This document shows positions 31,468 through 42,918 of a DNA stretch of 64,000 nt, in pieces (within the stretch, counting starts at the first letter, position 1; the number at the start of each line of letters is the position of its first letter). The position numbers and the translations under genes are program-made. Origin of the DNA: Dendrolimus kikuchii. Its lineage: Eukaryota; Arthropoda; Insecta; Lepidoptera; Lasiocampidae. The DNA lies in contig CM034397.1 of the NCBI GenBank assembly GCA_019925095.2, positions 4,669,763 to 4,733,762 of the forward strand, read 5' to 3'. The notes under the pieces are model-generated. The model ran no database searches. It was given only the letters and a program-made list of their open reading frames with translations, and was not told the origin of the DNA.

Positions 31468-31743
31468 GTTTTTTTTATTGTGCGAGTTCAGCAAACAGGC
31501 GGACGGCCCTCAGATGGAAAGCGGTTACCATCGCCTATGGACATTTGTAATACCAAAGGTGCTAGCAATGTGCTGCCGCTCTCTAAAGGGATACTGGATG
31601 CCATTAATGCCGGAACACACCGCAAGGTTGTTATAGTGGCTTACTCTAGACCAGGGGTGGTAGCCGTCCAGGCTGGTAAATACTCTACCACCTAACTGTG
31701 AGGTCTTTTTGTCGTCTCTTACTGGTCCTGCATGGATAAAAAA
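31468..31743 (-). mobile_element. SINE-A copy
   Basis: Full-length on the minus strand with a slightly shortened middle. The plus strand reads TTTTTTATTG-TGCGAG, then 89 open codons. The frame is repeat-derived. Confidence 0.8.
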
Positions 31744-31749
31744 TAGTAC

Positions 31750-32240
31750 CTACATCGTTCTTCAAATTTTATCCATCTTTTATTTATCTGTCAAATACAT
31801 AGAGGCTTACAGTATTTATACATGTTGCGTGCATGTGGCGTGTGGTTTCAATGTGCGGTTGGCCTAAGAGAAATCCACTTTTAGGAGGATTACTCGCTCA
31901 TTTGCATATCTCTTTTAAAGTAAAAGAAAGGTTACGTGGTTTGATTGCTTCGTCTCTAAAGATCCAGTAATCTCAATGATAAGATGATCTAGTCATTCGA
32001 TAATTCAAGAAACGATATAATACTCTTAAATGATACGAAAATGATGGAAAAGAGTATTCCTAATGTAGCGATTAGAGTTGAAGAACATTTTTTACAATTT
32101 TTCTAGATTTCCTTTTAAGAACTAAAGAAATATTTATAGTTTTGAAAATATTATAATACAACATTTGAATGGTAGACAATATTCCAAGTATGTATAGTAT
32201 GTTTGTTATTACATTTAACATACATAGTATGACATGTGAT
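31750..32240. other. AT-rich sequence
   Basis: Nothing supported. Confidence 0.4.
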
Positions 32241-32249
32241 AGAAAGTGA

Positions 32250-32355
32250 AGTATAGTAGGGATACCGAGATCAACAATGTGTGAGAACCACCAATCTGCC
32301 TTGGACAAGCACGGCGGGTACAACGTCTATTCCTCTAAAATTTGAGAGTTAAGAA
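32250..32355 (+). mobile_element. SINE-S1 fragment
   Basis: CCAATCTGCCTTGGACAAGC and ACGGCGGGTACAACGT match the body of SINE-S1 at 44040-44090. Head and tail are missing or decayed. Confidence 0.55.
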
Positions 32356-32387
32356 CCCAGTATTTGAATGTGTATAGATTGCTTTTT

Positions 32388-32588
32388 TAAATTTTTTATT
32401 GCAGGAGTTCAGCAGACCGGCAGACGGCCCACTTGATGGAAAGCGGTTACCATCGCCTATAAACAATTGCAATACCAAATGCGTTGCTGCTCTCTTAAGG
32501 GAGAGATTGGAATCTAGTCACTAATGCCGAAACCCAACTCAGAGTTGTTATAGCGGCATACTCTAGACCAGAGTATGCCGCCTCTAAC
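32388..32588 (-). mobile_element. SINE-A copy ending in a foldback
   Basis: The plus strand reads from the poly(T)/TTGCAG end to CTCTAGACCAG and then turns back on itself: 32547-32564 pairs with 32570-32588 around AGACC. The rest of the 5' head is missing. Confidence 0.8.
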
Positions 32589-32919
32589 ACTGCAGATAAT
32601 GTAGTATAAAAATAGCTTTGGAGATTAAGCTAATAGTCCTGTTTTAGGGTTATTAATGTATTATAAACCATTCAAAGTGACAGTCACCAAAAACATCCAG
32701 ACCAAACATAAACTAAATTCAAGCACAATAATATTTGTACCAATTTTTATTCCAATTTCAACCCACGTTATTTGAATGAAACGCAAATGTTTAACCGACT
32801 ATGCAACCTATGCTACGACTTTAAATTAAAAAAATAAAGAAATATTATTCTTAAACTAGCTTAAGTATGTATATCTATTGCCTCTTTTTCCGCACCACCT
32901 ACATATATAGATGCAAGAT

Positions 32920-33070
32920 TAGCTAAGAATTTCCTTTAATTTAGGTTGCTTGGAAGAGATCGCTATAAGCGATAAGACGCATATTGTATCGCCTAGAGAG
33001 TATTCTAAATATGGACTTTTTTAAATTGTCTATTTTGGTATTCAATAATGTGTTAGCTATATATCTACTT
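32920..33070 (+). mobile_element. LINE-C 3' tail
   Basis: AGGTTGCTTGGAAGAG, stem ATCGCT-ATA-AGCGAT (32959-32973), AAGACGCATATTGTA. Followed closely by a LINE-D fragment. Confidence 0.65.
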
Positions 33071-33094
33071 GTACAGAATTAAAAATATATATAT

Positions 33095-33330
33095 AAAATA
33101 CATATTTGTGCGCTTTGGAGTTGAAACACTAGGTCCGTGGGGTCCATCGTCAAAAAGTTTCTTCAAAGAAATTTGCAAGAAACTCTTCGATGCCACTCGT
33201 GATCAGAAGACTGGCTCATATTTCGCCCAACAATTAAGCATCGCGTGGCAATGCAGCCAGACTTCTGGGCACGCTCCCATCTGGCAGCGAGTTTTTACAG
33301 TCTATAATCGCTTGTACTATTTATAACTTA
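33095..33330 (+). mobile_element. LINE-D C-terminal fragment
   Basis: FVRFGVETLGPWGPSSKSFF then EICKKLFDATRDQKTGSYFA. A frame change after QQLSIA garbles the last part. Matches 47880-48110. Confidence 0.75.
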
Positions 33331-34080
33331 GTTTATTTTTAGATTTTAATTGTATTTTGTTTAATTATTTAAAAACGAAATCTCAGAAATTAAAGTACAA
33401 TAATATATATTATTAAAATTATTTTGCATTTTTAATCATTAAACTTAACTAATTTCGATTAAAGTAGACTGGTTTACATTTGAATTAGTTAAGTAGCGAG
33501 TTAACTTGCGATAATGATGAGTTAAAATATCACCGTTTTGGACAATAATTTACCAGTTAAGTAATAAGTTGTAGAATAAGTCCATGTATATCAAATCAGT
33601 TTAAATAGCCATTTTCGCAACTTATTTCGTTTCTTAACTAGTGCAAATTATTATTAATTTAATAAAATGGGCTATGGGTCTGGCAAATGATCAAAAGATG
33701 ATTAAATTAGAACAGGTCTGTAACATCTGCCCGGGGAACCCACATGTTATGTGGTTTTGACATGTTTATTAGCTTGATTACGCGTTAAAATGTAAATTAT
33801 GAAATAAAACAATAATAAATGATATAAAACCAAATATGAGTTAACAAATTTTAATGTAAATATAAATAAATTCCAGTTTCATAAGAAATGATTGTTCCAA
33901 TCAAGTAATTACTTACTAGAAAAAGCAATTGGATGGTATATATGTATGTTAATATATGGAGCGTTTGAATTTATAGCTTTTTTATATATTCTATGAAACA
34001 AAAATATATTTTAAAAACGCTTATAATGATAATGAACGATAAATAAATATGTCAAATATATAAGTGTTTACTTATATTTT
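33330..34080. other. AT-rich sequence with a possible small foldback
   Basis: AGTTAAGTAGCGAGTTAACTTGCGA at 33487 and its imperfect complement ending near 33641 would bound a 155-bp foldback MITE. Rather weak. Otherwise nothing. Confidence 0.35.
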
Positions 34081-34083
34081 TAA

Positions 34084-34372
34084 TTTCTTTGTATTGCACG
34101 AGTTATGCAGACAGGCTGACGGCTTTACTGATAATAAGCGGTTACCAACGCCTATGGACGTTTACAACACCAAAGGCGTTGAAGACTGGAACCTGGCCAC
34201 TAATGCCGGAACACAACTCAAGGTTGTTATGGCAGCATCTAGACCAGGGGTGGTAGCCATCCAGGCGGACAAATACCCTACCACCTCTGGCGGTGGGTTG
34301 TTTAGTCACCTCTACGACAGGCCGCCCTAACGCAGGAAATTGATTTCTTTCTCCGTTCCTGCACGGATTAAA
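34084..34372 (-). mobile_element. SINE-A copy, internal deletion
   Basis: Both ends present (CCGTGCAGGAACGG head and TGCAATACAAAG end on the minus strand). About 25 bp around the GCAGCAGCGCATTTG block are missing. Confidence 0.8.
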
Positions 34373-34554
34373 GTATTTCTAAAAACTTCTATTGTAAATA
34401 TAATATGCTTGTTATATATAATGTTAATATATTTATTTATTTAGATTATAGGTATACTATAAATGTATTTAGATTTATGTATGTATTGAATTTACAAATT
34501 AGTGTAAATATGTGTATTTCATTTGTACACTCCTATTTTATTTTCTACTCCATC

Positions 34555-34715
34555 TACATCGCCACATTAGTCAAGAACTTCTTTAAGCTAGATTGCCGTG
34601 AAGCGATAGCTTTTAGCGGTAAAGCCGCCTGTTGTTTTGCCAAGACGTATTTTGTAATTATGCATTATTTGTAATTGTGTATTTTGGTAAGAAATAAAGT
34701 GTTATATATATATAA
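34555..34715 (+). mobile_element. LINE-C 3' tail, decayed
   Basis: GATTGCCGTGAAGCGATAGC, AAGCCGCCTGTTG and AAATAAAGTGTTATATATA line up with other LINE-C tails. Confidence 0.55.
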
Positions 34716-34719
34716 TGCA

Positions 34720-35725
34720 CAAAGTGTAATTTTGAGTTTTAATCAGCTATAAATATTATTATAAAGTTCGTAATTTGGATCTCGAGCTTTCTATGGACTA
34801 GTTTATTAAAAAACATTGTTCCGATATACGATCCCCAGTAGGGTTATTTTCTTAAACGATTTTCTACTCTGGTTTTGGTGTCACTAGAAACTATTCTTAA
34901 ATTGTTTTATTATCCATAATATTTGCTTAGTTTGGATATTTTGCAATGTGTGTTTGTTTGATCTATTTGAATTTTAGTTATGTTAGTATATTTTTTCGGG
35001 ATTAACTAGCTTTGAATATTTTAGGGAAAAGATCTCATTGAGTCATATTTAGTTTTTTAAGTAATTTGAAAATTTTATATAACAATGTAATTTAAAAAAT
35101 ATGGACTGTTATAATGTAATTTACAATTATCTTTATTCTACAATAAATTATTTAAATTGAATTCTATTTTTTGAGCCAAAATAAAATCTTTCCAAAGGAA
35201 ATAATAAGTGATGAGTTTTTATTTTTTTATGTTCTCCATAATTACAATAACTGTGTAATATTATATTACATTTACTGTTATCCTATTTGTATTGAAATGT
35301 CGCCTCAAAGGAAAATCCTTAGACAATTTAAAAAATTTGATAAATTATTTTAAAAAGAAATAAACTAAACTATACTGTTTAATATTATTTTATCTTTAGT
35401 TATTTAATTAAATTTTATTTTAAATTCACAAAAGATATGTGATAATAAGTATTTAACACTTTTTATGGTCTCGATAATATCAATATTTATGTATTTTATT
35501 TTTGAATTTTTGCACATTTAATTAATTTTTTTTAAAACGTATAAACAAAGATCACAATATAATTATTTAAATTAATGAAAAATATTATCTCAATTATTTT
35601 AATAATTGTGTAATACTTTTTTAAACTAGATATTTAATTAAATTTTAAATTCAACATACAAACAACGATTACATTATAAATATTTAAACTTCATAAAATA
35701 ATACAAGAAAATACTCACATATTTA
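34720..35725. other. Very AT-rich sequence
   Basis: No gene or repeat recognised. Small frames have only composition-driven residues. Confidence 0.45.
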
Positions 35726-36184
35726 TTACAGGAGTATCAGCTGTCTGCGTCCACCACTGTCAGAAGCACACGGGTTTCTACATAACGCCGTACAAAAGTC
35801 CTCGCTTATATATCCGGAGCTTACGTCGGCGGGTTGTTATGATTCCTATGAATGCACACATTGCTGGTTAGATCATTACTTTATAGACTTGTAGTTAAAT
35901 ATTACTTCTAATCAAAAATATTGATGTGATTGTATATGCTAGCGGTATTTATCATAAAATACGATGACAACTTTTAGAACTGATATTAAAGAAATATCTG
36001 GTAATTTAGGCTACACTGTAGTTCTCAATAATTACAGGTATGTTTCGAATTACTAAATATGTGAATATGTGCATATTCAAATAATTTGATAACGAGCTGT
36101 AAAGACAAACTATGTATACAAATAATACTAATATCTTAAAATATAAATAATTCTAACTATAAAAAATATATAGTTATATAGATA

Positions 36185-36340
36185 AAAAGTTAGTCTTAAA
36201 CCACTGTGACTTATTGGGAACGTTCCCAAAAGACTGGCAGCGTTGCCGCGTTGAATGGTTACGCTAATTATTTGGCCGAAATAAAGGCCAGCTTTTTGGT
36301 CACGTAAGAAGTTTACTAGCCGTTTTATGTATATGATTTT
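36185..36340 (-). mobile_element. LINE-D C-terminal fragment
   Basis: The minus strand reads FLRDQKAGLYFGQIISV and TIQRGNAASLLGTFPI. A short plus-strand LINE-D scrap (KIFDATHN-like) lies at 36404-36427, so the fragment is inverted internally. Confidence 0.7.
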
Positions 36341-36429
36341 TATATTCAAATGAATATGAAGTAGTGGATAATAGAAGTAATTAATAAGTATTAAAAAAAA
36401 TGTAGGAAAATCTTTGATGCCACCCATAA

Positions 36430-36790
36430 TCTCTTGCTCAGTCTTTTCTCCTTCCCATCCTCGATTACGCTGATGTCAGCTATCTTGACCTCGCAGAATA
36501 TCAACTTGATAAACTTGAGCGGCTTCAAAACCTTTGCCTTCGTTTCATATTTGGGCTACGTAAATATGATCTGATATATCTGATATATATATTATCATAT
36601 TTTATTATTGAATTATGAATATATATTATTATGAATAAACTAAATTATTGTACAAGTGCTGGTTTAGCAACTACCGACTTTTGTTGTCCTTCTATACTCC
36701 ATCCAAAGGTTGTCTGGAAGAAATCGCCATGGGCGATAAGACCGCCGATTGTACTTGTATATTAATGTTCTTGATTTTATGTTGCATTTT
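36430..36790 (+). mobile_element. LINE-C C-terminus and tail
   Basis: 36435-36570 encodes FLLPILDYADVSYLDLAEYQ and KLERLQNLCLRFIFGLRKYD, matching 62703-63251. After a deletion the tail follows: GGTTGTCTGGAAGAA, stem ATCGCC-ATG-GGCGAT (36723-36737), AAGACCGCC. The stem shows a compensatory pair change. Confidence 0.75.
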
Positions 36791-36997
36791 TCAGACAATA
36801 GAGAAAAAATCTAAAAAAAATGGAACGTGTTCTCCGTCGTTTACAGAGTCTATTCCAGTTGTTGTTTTTTTTATAGCACGGCATGTTTAGTATTTTTAAT
36901 ATTATGGATAAAATTCACTGACATCAGTGCAGGATCGTTTGTATCATAAACATTGTTACATAATAGGAATAATATATAACAATTATGACAATAAATC

Positions 36998-37418
36998 AAT
37001 ACTATTCGTTAGTCTCGCTAAAACTCGAGAACGGCTGGACTGATTTGGCTAATTTTGGTTTTGGATTATTTGTGGAAGTCCAGGGAAGGTTTAAAAGGTG
37101 AGTAAATATGAAAAAATGCTTGGAATATAGTAAAAACAACAATTTCGCTTTCCCTTAGAAACTATTCCTACCTGTCAAACATTTGATGTTCGTCCTGTCG
37201 TTTAGAAATCAATTAAATTTAAAAGTCGTTCAGAAATCAAATTAAATTTAAGTGTTTTTTTTTTCTTGTTTTTTTGGTTTTGATTGTCAAACGTTTGATG
37301 TTCATTCCGGTGAAGTTTTGACCACATTTTTACTAAAGTTGAAACATTCTGTAATTATCAATCAGCTTTTCTATTTATTAATTCTGAGGCGGTACGAAGT
37401 TTGCCGGGTCAGCTAGTA
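36998..37418 (+). mobile_element. Helitron-like element, copy 2
   Basis: Same family as 19262-19698 (ACTCGAGAACGGCTGGACTG, GTGGAAGTCCAGGGAAGG, GTTTGCCGGGTCAGCTAGTA). Confidence 0.8.
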
Positions 37419-37461
37419 TATAATAATAATTTCACCAAAAAATCTACGACGATATATGACA

Positions 37462-37621
37462 GGTGATGTCAGGAGCCTTAAGAACAGACGAGAGTGCATG
37501 ACAAGAGCTATGAATGTCAAAGAAGCGAGTGAGGTGTGTAAGAACAAGCCTGAATGGCGCTCTGTTGTTCGTGCCTACCCCGCAAGGGAACTGGCGTGAA
37601 GCTATGTGTGTGTGTGTGTGT
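37462..37621 (+). mobile_element. LINE-B 3' fragment with perfect 11-bp TSD
   Basis: Starts GGTGATGTCAGGAGCC, ends GCGTGAAGCTATGTGTGTGTG. The tail has become (TG)n rather than (TATG)n. TSD GATATATGACA lies at 37451-37461 and 37622-37632. Confidence 0.9.
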
Positions 37622-38099
37622 GATATATGACAAATTATATTTCCTTTGTGTTATTGTTCTTTATGTTACTTGTCCTAAATAAAACATTTCTTTCTTTCTT
37701 CTTCTTTCTAGTTATCATCTAAACTAATCTTGTTAAGATTAATATTCATATTACTAACATATTAATATAAATTGGTGTGTTTTTTCGTCTTCAGGTTAAA
37801 ATATTTTTGCAATATTTACACATAAAGGTAATAGTTACCTAATAAAAAACTTTTACAAGGTTATTCTCGTTTCTGGATCACGCGGTAACTATTGGATTTT
37901 TGGCTTAAGTAAAGCCTTCGTTCATATTTTATGTCTCGAAAAGGGATACATGAGCCAAAATCCATCTATATATATGAATATTTGAATTTTGACATGATGT
38001 GGGTTTTATAGTATTTTTAGCAATTTTGAACATAGGATAATTTAAAACCGGGGAAATACGGTAAACCCTTCGCGATACGGAACCTTATTTCGTGGTTCT

Positions 38100-38290
38100 T
38101 TTATTTTTATTGCCAAAAGCTGGCAAACAAGTAGACGGCTATCTGATGGAAAGTGGTCACCGCCGCCTATGCAACACCAGGAGCGTTGACAATGCGTTGA
38201 AGGCGTCGAAGAAGTTTTATAACGCCTTACTTAAATGACCCCATGACGTAGCGCAGAAGGAAAACCATGGCGGGAAGTTCCCTTCAAGTC
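38100..38290 (-). mobile_element. Diverged SINE-A-related repeat
   Basis: GATGGAAAGTGGTCACCGCC, GCCTATGCAACACCAGGAGC and GACAATGCGTTGAAGG are a distant version of the SINE-A 3' third, read in antisense, but continue into unrelated sequence. Possibly the parent LINE tail. Confidence 0.4.
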
Positions 38291-38365
38291 GACATTTTAC
38301 GCGGAATAATATATTCTCTTTTTATTCTTTATTTTACACAAAAAAATATAGAATAGTGGTAATGT

Positions 38366-38690
<325 letters not shown>

Positions 38691-38699
38691 TATATAATG

Positions 38700-39380
38700 T
38701 GAAATATAAACATATAAGGATAATTTAAGACAGATATATGACTTTTTTTAAGCTGCTCTCCGATGAACTGTTTCGGATCGTATGTGGCAGGGCGTTCTAT
38801 AGTCTAACTACGTGGACGGAGAAGGATAAACAGAAAGAAACTCGCATATATACATCCATATATATTATGACGCCTGTTTACCATGGGAGCAGGAAGAGAT
38901 GATGATCCTGACAAAAAAAAAATCGTTTCATCTATTTTCATTACTTACATACATGTTTATTTGGGGTGATTTTTACCTGATCTTTCTTTAAGATGACCTT
39001 TCATGTTTACGCAAATAAATTGCCCACATTCTTTATTTTTATCCGCCATAACCAATTATCGATTTAAAGAATATTGGAACTACAATAATCAATTACCTAC
39101 ATAAAATTACCTCAATAAAAGTCACACATTCAAACTAGTTTTACTAGGCGGCTACCAAAAACAGGCTCTCTGGTCGTAGCACCTACGCCTTTCTAACTCG
39201 AAGGCGTAGCGTTTGTAGTCTACACGCGTAGCGCTAACTTTAACTGTCATATTAACAATTTGACAGTTGTTTATTCAATTATTTTTTTTCAAATGGCCAA
39301 TTCAGTTGAATCGAATTTGTTTTATAGTTTCTAATAATGTGGTGCGACATTGCCTATGTTTTTCTTTAATGATACATATC
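38700..39380. other. Mostly unassigned
   Basis: 39190-39215 has a perfect hairpin CTACGCCTT-TCTAACTCG-AAGGCGTAG, probably part of a decayed DNA transposon (39150-39260). 38750-38890 may be a LINE scrap. Nothing firm. Confidence 0.35.
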
Positions 39381-39384
39381 TTTA

Positions 39385-39550
39385 TACATGCCGCTATAAC
39401 AACCTTGTGTTGTGGTCCGGAATTAGTGGTCAGGTTCCAGTCTCCCTTTAGAGAGTGGTGGCACATGCTAGCAACTTTGGTCTTACAAATGCCCATAGGC
39501 GACGGTAAACGCTTGTAATGCCTATCTGCCAAACTCATGCATTTTAAAAA
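39385..39550 (+). mobile_element. SINE-A copy, 5'-truncated, diverged
   Basis: Starts CATGCCGCTATAACAACC, ends AACTCATGCATTTTAAAAAAT. Confidence 0.75.
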
Positions 39551-39647
39551 ATATGTAGGTATAATAGGATATTTTCTTGTACATACGTTAATTTTAAGAT
39601 AAATATAATTTCTTTAGAGTGAGATTAACTTAATTATTAAGTACTAG

Positions 39648-39872
39648 CTGTGCCCGCGACGTCGTCCGCGTGGAATTTGCTTTCAAAACCCTCCGATTTT
39701 GAAACATTCTTCATTGGTGCTCCGCTCCTATTGGTCTTAGCGTGATGATATATAGCCTATAGCCTTCATCGATAAATGGGCTATCCAACACTGAAAGAAT
39801 TTTTCAAATCAGACCATTAGTTTTTGAGATTAGCGCGTTTAAACAAACAAACAAACTCTTCAGCTTTATAAT
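39648..39872 (-). mobile_element. Helitron-like element
   Basis: The plus strand starts ACTAGCTGTGCCCGCGACGTC and ends CTTCAGCTTTATAATATTAT. Same family as 2003-2245 and 58.1/58.65 kb. Confidence 0.85.
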
Positions 39873-40089
39873 ATTATATAATAAAGTATGATCTAATATT
39901 TACTTCTTTATAAAATTGAAAAACAAGGGATCCAACTGTACTAAGCAAGATCTTCGGGAAATTAAATGCTTTAGTATTTATAGGTTTTAAAATTCATCAC
40001 ATACATCTTTAAAAAATATTGGCTGGATATCGTAAGATTTGATATGCGTGTTTAATAGTGGTATATAATATAATAGGATGTGCGTTATA

Positions 40090-40190
40090 GAATATAATAA
40101 GAGATACCGAAAATCATGCGAGCGGAAAGAAAATAGGAAAGCGGACTCTGGGCTCCGAAGTGGACGTTGAGAATGGAACAACGGTAGCAT
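40090..40190 (+). mobile_element. LINE-F scrap
   Basis: AGGAAAGCGGACTCTGGGCTCCG then AGTGGACGTTGAGAATGGAAC corresponds to the last coding residues of LINE-F (RKADPGRRSERSERN). Confidence 0.55.
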
Positions 40191-40235
40191 GAAAATGTTT
40201 AGAATAAAATTGCCCGATAGAGACCTCTTTAGAAG

Positions 40236-40655
40236 ATGAAGATGGGATAAGGAAGATGGGATAGGAAAGATGGAATAGGGAAGACGGGATAGGGAATATA
40301 ATAATAATAATAATCGGCAGACAAACACACACATTGTATATCCCCAAATTAAGCAAGTTACGCTTGTGTTATGTGTAATATACAACGGATTACTCTGGGG
40401 CCGATCCCAGACACCCAGACCATAGTAAATAACGGAGAAAATACGTTTCCGAAATTTACTATACCAGGAATCGAACCCGGAACCTCTGCGTTGCAGTGAG
40501 GTACGCCGACAAAGGCTTATCCCGCTCAACCACAGAGGCCGCCCGATATGAAATATGTGATAGGAAAGGAACACAAGGAAGATGGGATAGGGAAGGTGGG
40601 ATAGAGAAGATGGGATAGGGAAGATGGGATAGGGAAGGTAGGATAGGGAAAGTGG
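40236..40655. repeat. GATGGGATAGGGAA minisatellite, split by SINE-S2
   Basis: Repeats of about 14 bp (GATGGGATAGGGAA and variants) at 40236-40298 and 40556-40655. The interruption is a SINE. The long minus-strand frame here is a repeat artefact (PYPIFPIPSSLSHL). Confidence 0.85.
40298..40548 (-). mobile_element. SINE-S2, tRNA-derived
   Basis: The minus strand begins GGGCGGCCTCTGTGGTTGAG with an A-box (TGGTTGAGCGG), then a perfect B box GGTTCGATTCC about 50 nt later, then a unique body and an (ATT)n tail. Flanking words GATAGGGAATAT and GATATGAAATAT could be a diverged TSD. Complete copy with an apparently intact Pol III promoter. Confidence 0.85.
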
Positions 40656-40687
40656 GTCATAAAGGAACCGAACACAGCCGCTTTCGC

Positions 40688-40790
40688 AGATTCGTAACAC
40701 AACCATAATAAGTATTAAAATGAAATGGAACTTGATATATGTCTTGAACTACTATATTATGTAGACATGTGTCAATTCCATTTTCAAAAG
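40688..40790 (+). repeat. Dispersed repeat (family G), copy 3
   Basis: GCCGCTTTCGCAGATTCGTAA, AAGTATTAAAATGAAATGGAA, CATGTGTCAATTCCATTTT. Shared with 25.98 and 27.79 kb. Confidence 0.55.
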
Positions 40791-40794
40791 CCAA

Positions 40795-41860
40795 TAGCCC
40801 TCAAAGTCTCTACTCTCCATCACCATACGAAACAATATTAGCTCAAGGCTAACCGTTTTACGCCGATAATCTGTGAGAGCAGGGTATAACACCGATCAAG
40901 CCGGCTCTAAGAACTATAAACAAGGTTTAGGGATGACCCTAATGATTGGCATTTTTATTCGTCGCTGGCTGAGGGCAGTCTATTATTGTTGGAAATTTGA
41001 TATATTCTTTGTACGTGTCGGGAATCGTTTGCGACCTCAATTGTTGCACAGCGCCATCTATTGCCTCGTAAGTGTTCCACTACAAAGGTAATAATTCGAG
41101 CACGGTTCTACATCGTCCAAAACCTATTTAGAATAATTTAGTTTCAAGTTTTATGTTGAATAATAAAGTGCTACCACTCGTTCACTCTGTATTTAATAAT
41201 CAATTCCAAGAAATTTCGCTCGAATACATTTGAAAAGTACGAAGTATATTGTCCAATAAGTCATATTCAATTTTCGACATCCCACATGGGCTGATTAGTT
41301 CCGTCCTGTTAGACTGCGACATAAAGCCTCTCAAAAGATACGTCATTATAGTTGTTTTTTTCTAAATGAACGGCTCAAAGGGGCATTGGTTTAATTTCCT
41401 CTATACATTAATTATATGTATCTTTATATATTTTTATACATTAATTTCATAGTAATGATTTTCTCTCCTCTGATCAATTCTTTCTACATTACAAAACTAT
41501 TACGAACAAGGAGGTTTTAATGTATATTGGTGTCTAGGTAAGGGGTCACAGTTATTGAACTGTCAAAATTCAAGAGGGTTGAACTCCAAATCCGACCACT
41601 AAACTAAAGGGCTCGTAAACAAATATGCTGAGAGTACAATGTTTTTTCAACAAAGAGTTTACGAATGGTCAAGGGTATTTCACTGTTTGAAAAACACTTT
41701 TCAGATGTTGGGCAATTATTTTAAACTATACATTGTTTTTCCTTAGAAGATCATTTTGGTACAGGACATATATAATTTATAAATTTCTCGACAACTTAAA
41801 GAACATCATGAATTAGATTATTTTCCTTTTTTTTGTCGAAGTAGACTCCGACAACATAGG
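40795..41860. other. Unassigned sequence
   Basis: A 72-codon frame at 40873-41091 ends near a GTAAGT, but has no motif and no acceptor. Not called. Confidence 0.35.
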
Positions 41861-41861
41861 A

Positions 41862-42376
41862 TAGAATATACTTTTCAACACACTTGCTCATAAAGTGGCT
41901 CTATGGTCACCGCAATTAGGCACAGAATGACACCCATAATCAAACTGTGACTAAAAAACATTATAACTCACTAGTGAGTTATAGATTCTTTTTTAATTTT
42001 ATTGGTTGAGTTGCTTTGTTCTTAAAAAAGTTTTTATTAAAAAAAAAGATCGTGTTCTATAGCACAAATAAATTAATGTTCCTATTGCTTGCTCATTTCA
42101 TGCAACTTCTTATTTAAATAGATAAATTTTAACTCGTACGTGTTTAATAAATAAAACTTTCACTCATATATAACTTCTTTTATCTACTAAATAAAATGAG
42201 TTTTTGTTGTTATTTATTCACAAGTGTGTTGAAAAACGTCGTATGATACACGTGTGTATTGATGATTACCGTCCTCGGCTCTCTTAAGACCCTCGCCTAC
42301 GGCTCGAGTCTCAATGGCGCCTCGGCGGTAATCACCAATGTTACACACTAGTACCATAATGTACTATTATTGCATA
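41862..42376 (-). mobile_element. Palindrome-plus-MITE unit, copy 2
   Basis: Reverse complement of 16701-17212 along its full length with few differences. Contains a 22-bp perfect palindrome centred on CACTAGTG (41962-41983) that is imperfect in copy 1. TIRs TTTTCAACACACTTG (41871) and CAAGTGTGTTGAAAA (to about 42235). Confidence 0.75.
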
Positions 42377-42414
42377 ACATTATGATGCAGTTCAAGAAGT
42401 TTAAGTACAGAAAA

Positions 42415-42475
42415 AAATAGGCGGTCTTATCACTAAAAGCAATTTCGTTTGGACAACCCTATGATTGATTAGAAA
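42415..42475 (-). mobile_element. LINE-C 3' tail fragment
   Basis: GGCGGTCTTATCACTAAAAGC then GACAACCCTATGATTG, the reverse of the LINE-C tail. Stem degraded. Confidence 0.5.
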
Positions 42476-42570
42476 AATGTATGTAACATGTGGGTTTTCG
42501 AGTACATTCCATCAACATGTGTTGCACGTCTTAAATTTGCCCACAAATTTCATAGTTAGCTGAAGTGGAG

Positions 42571-42880
42571 GATCCGTGCAGGAACGGAGAAAGAATACAA
42601 TTTCCTGCGGCCGGGTGGCCTGTAAGAGGCGACTTAACAACCCACAGCAAGGTGATAGGGCATTTGCCCGACTGGATGGCTACCACCCCTGGTTTAAAGT
42701 ATGTCGCCACAACAACCTTGAGTTGTGTTCCGGCATTAGTGACCAGGTTCCAGTGTACCTTAAGAGAGCAGCAGCGCATTTGTAGCAACTTTGGTGGTGC
42801 AAATATCCATAGGCAATGGTAACCGCTTTCCATCAAGTGGGCCATCTGCCTGTCTGCTGATCTCCTGCAATAAAAAAAAA
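42571..42880 (+). mobile_element. SINE-A copy, full length
   Basis: GATCCGTGCAGGAACGG to CTCCTGCAATAAAAAAAAA. Possible TSD AAGTGG (42563 and 42879). Confidence 0.85.
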
Positions 42881-42918
42881 GTGGCTTTAAGTAGTAAATA
42901 GTTTGGGGTTTTACAAAA

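Noticed and set aside
40490..40548. Functional tRNA gene on the minus strand
   Set aside because: A and B boxes are good, but it is the head of a SINE with a long body and (ATT)n tail.
39987..40706. 239-codon minus-strand frame as a protein gene
   Set aside because: Made of minisatellite translation (PYPIFPIPSSLSH) and an antisense SINE. No domain.
40873..41091. Exon ending in GTAAGT
   Set aside because: The donor-like site is fine but there is no acceptor, motif or codon bias.
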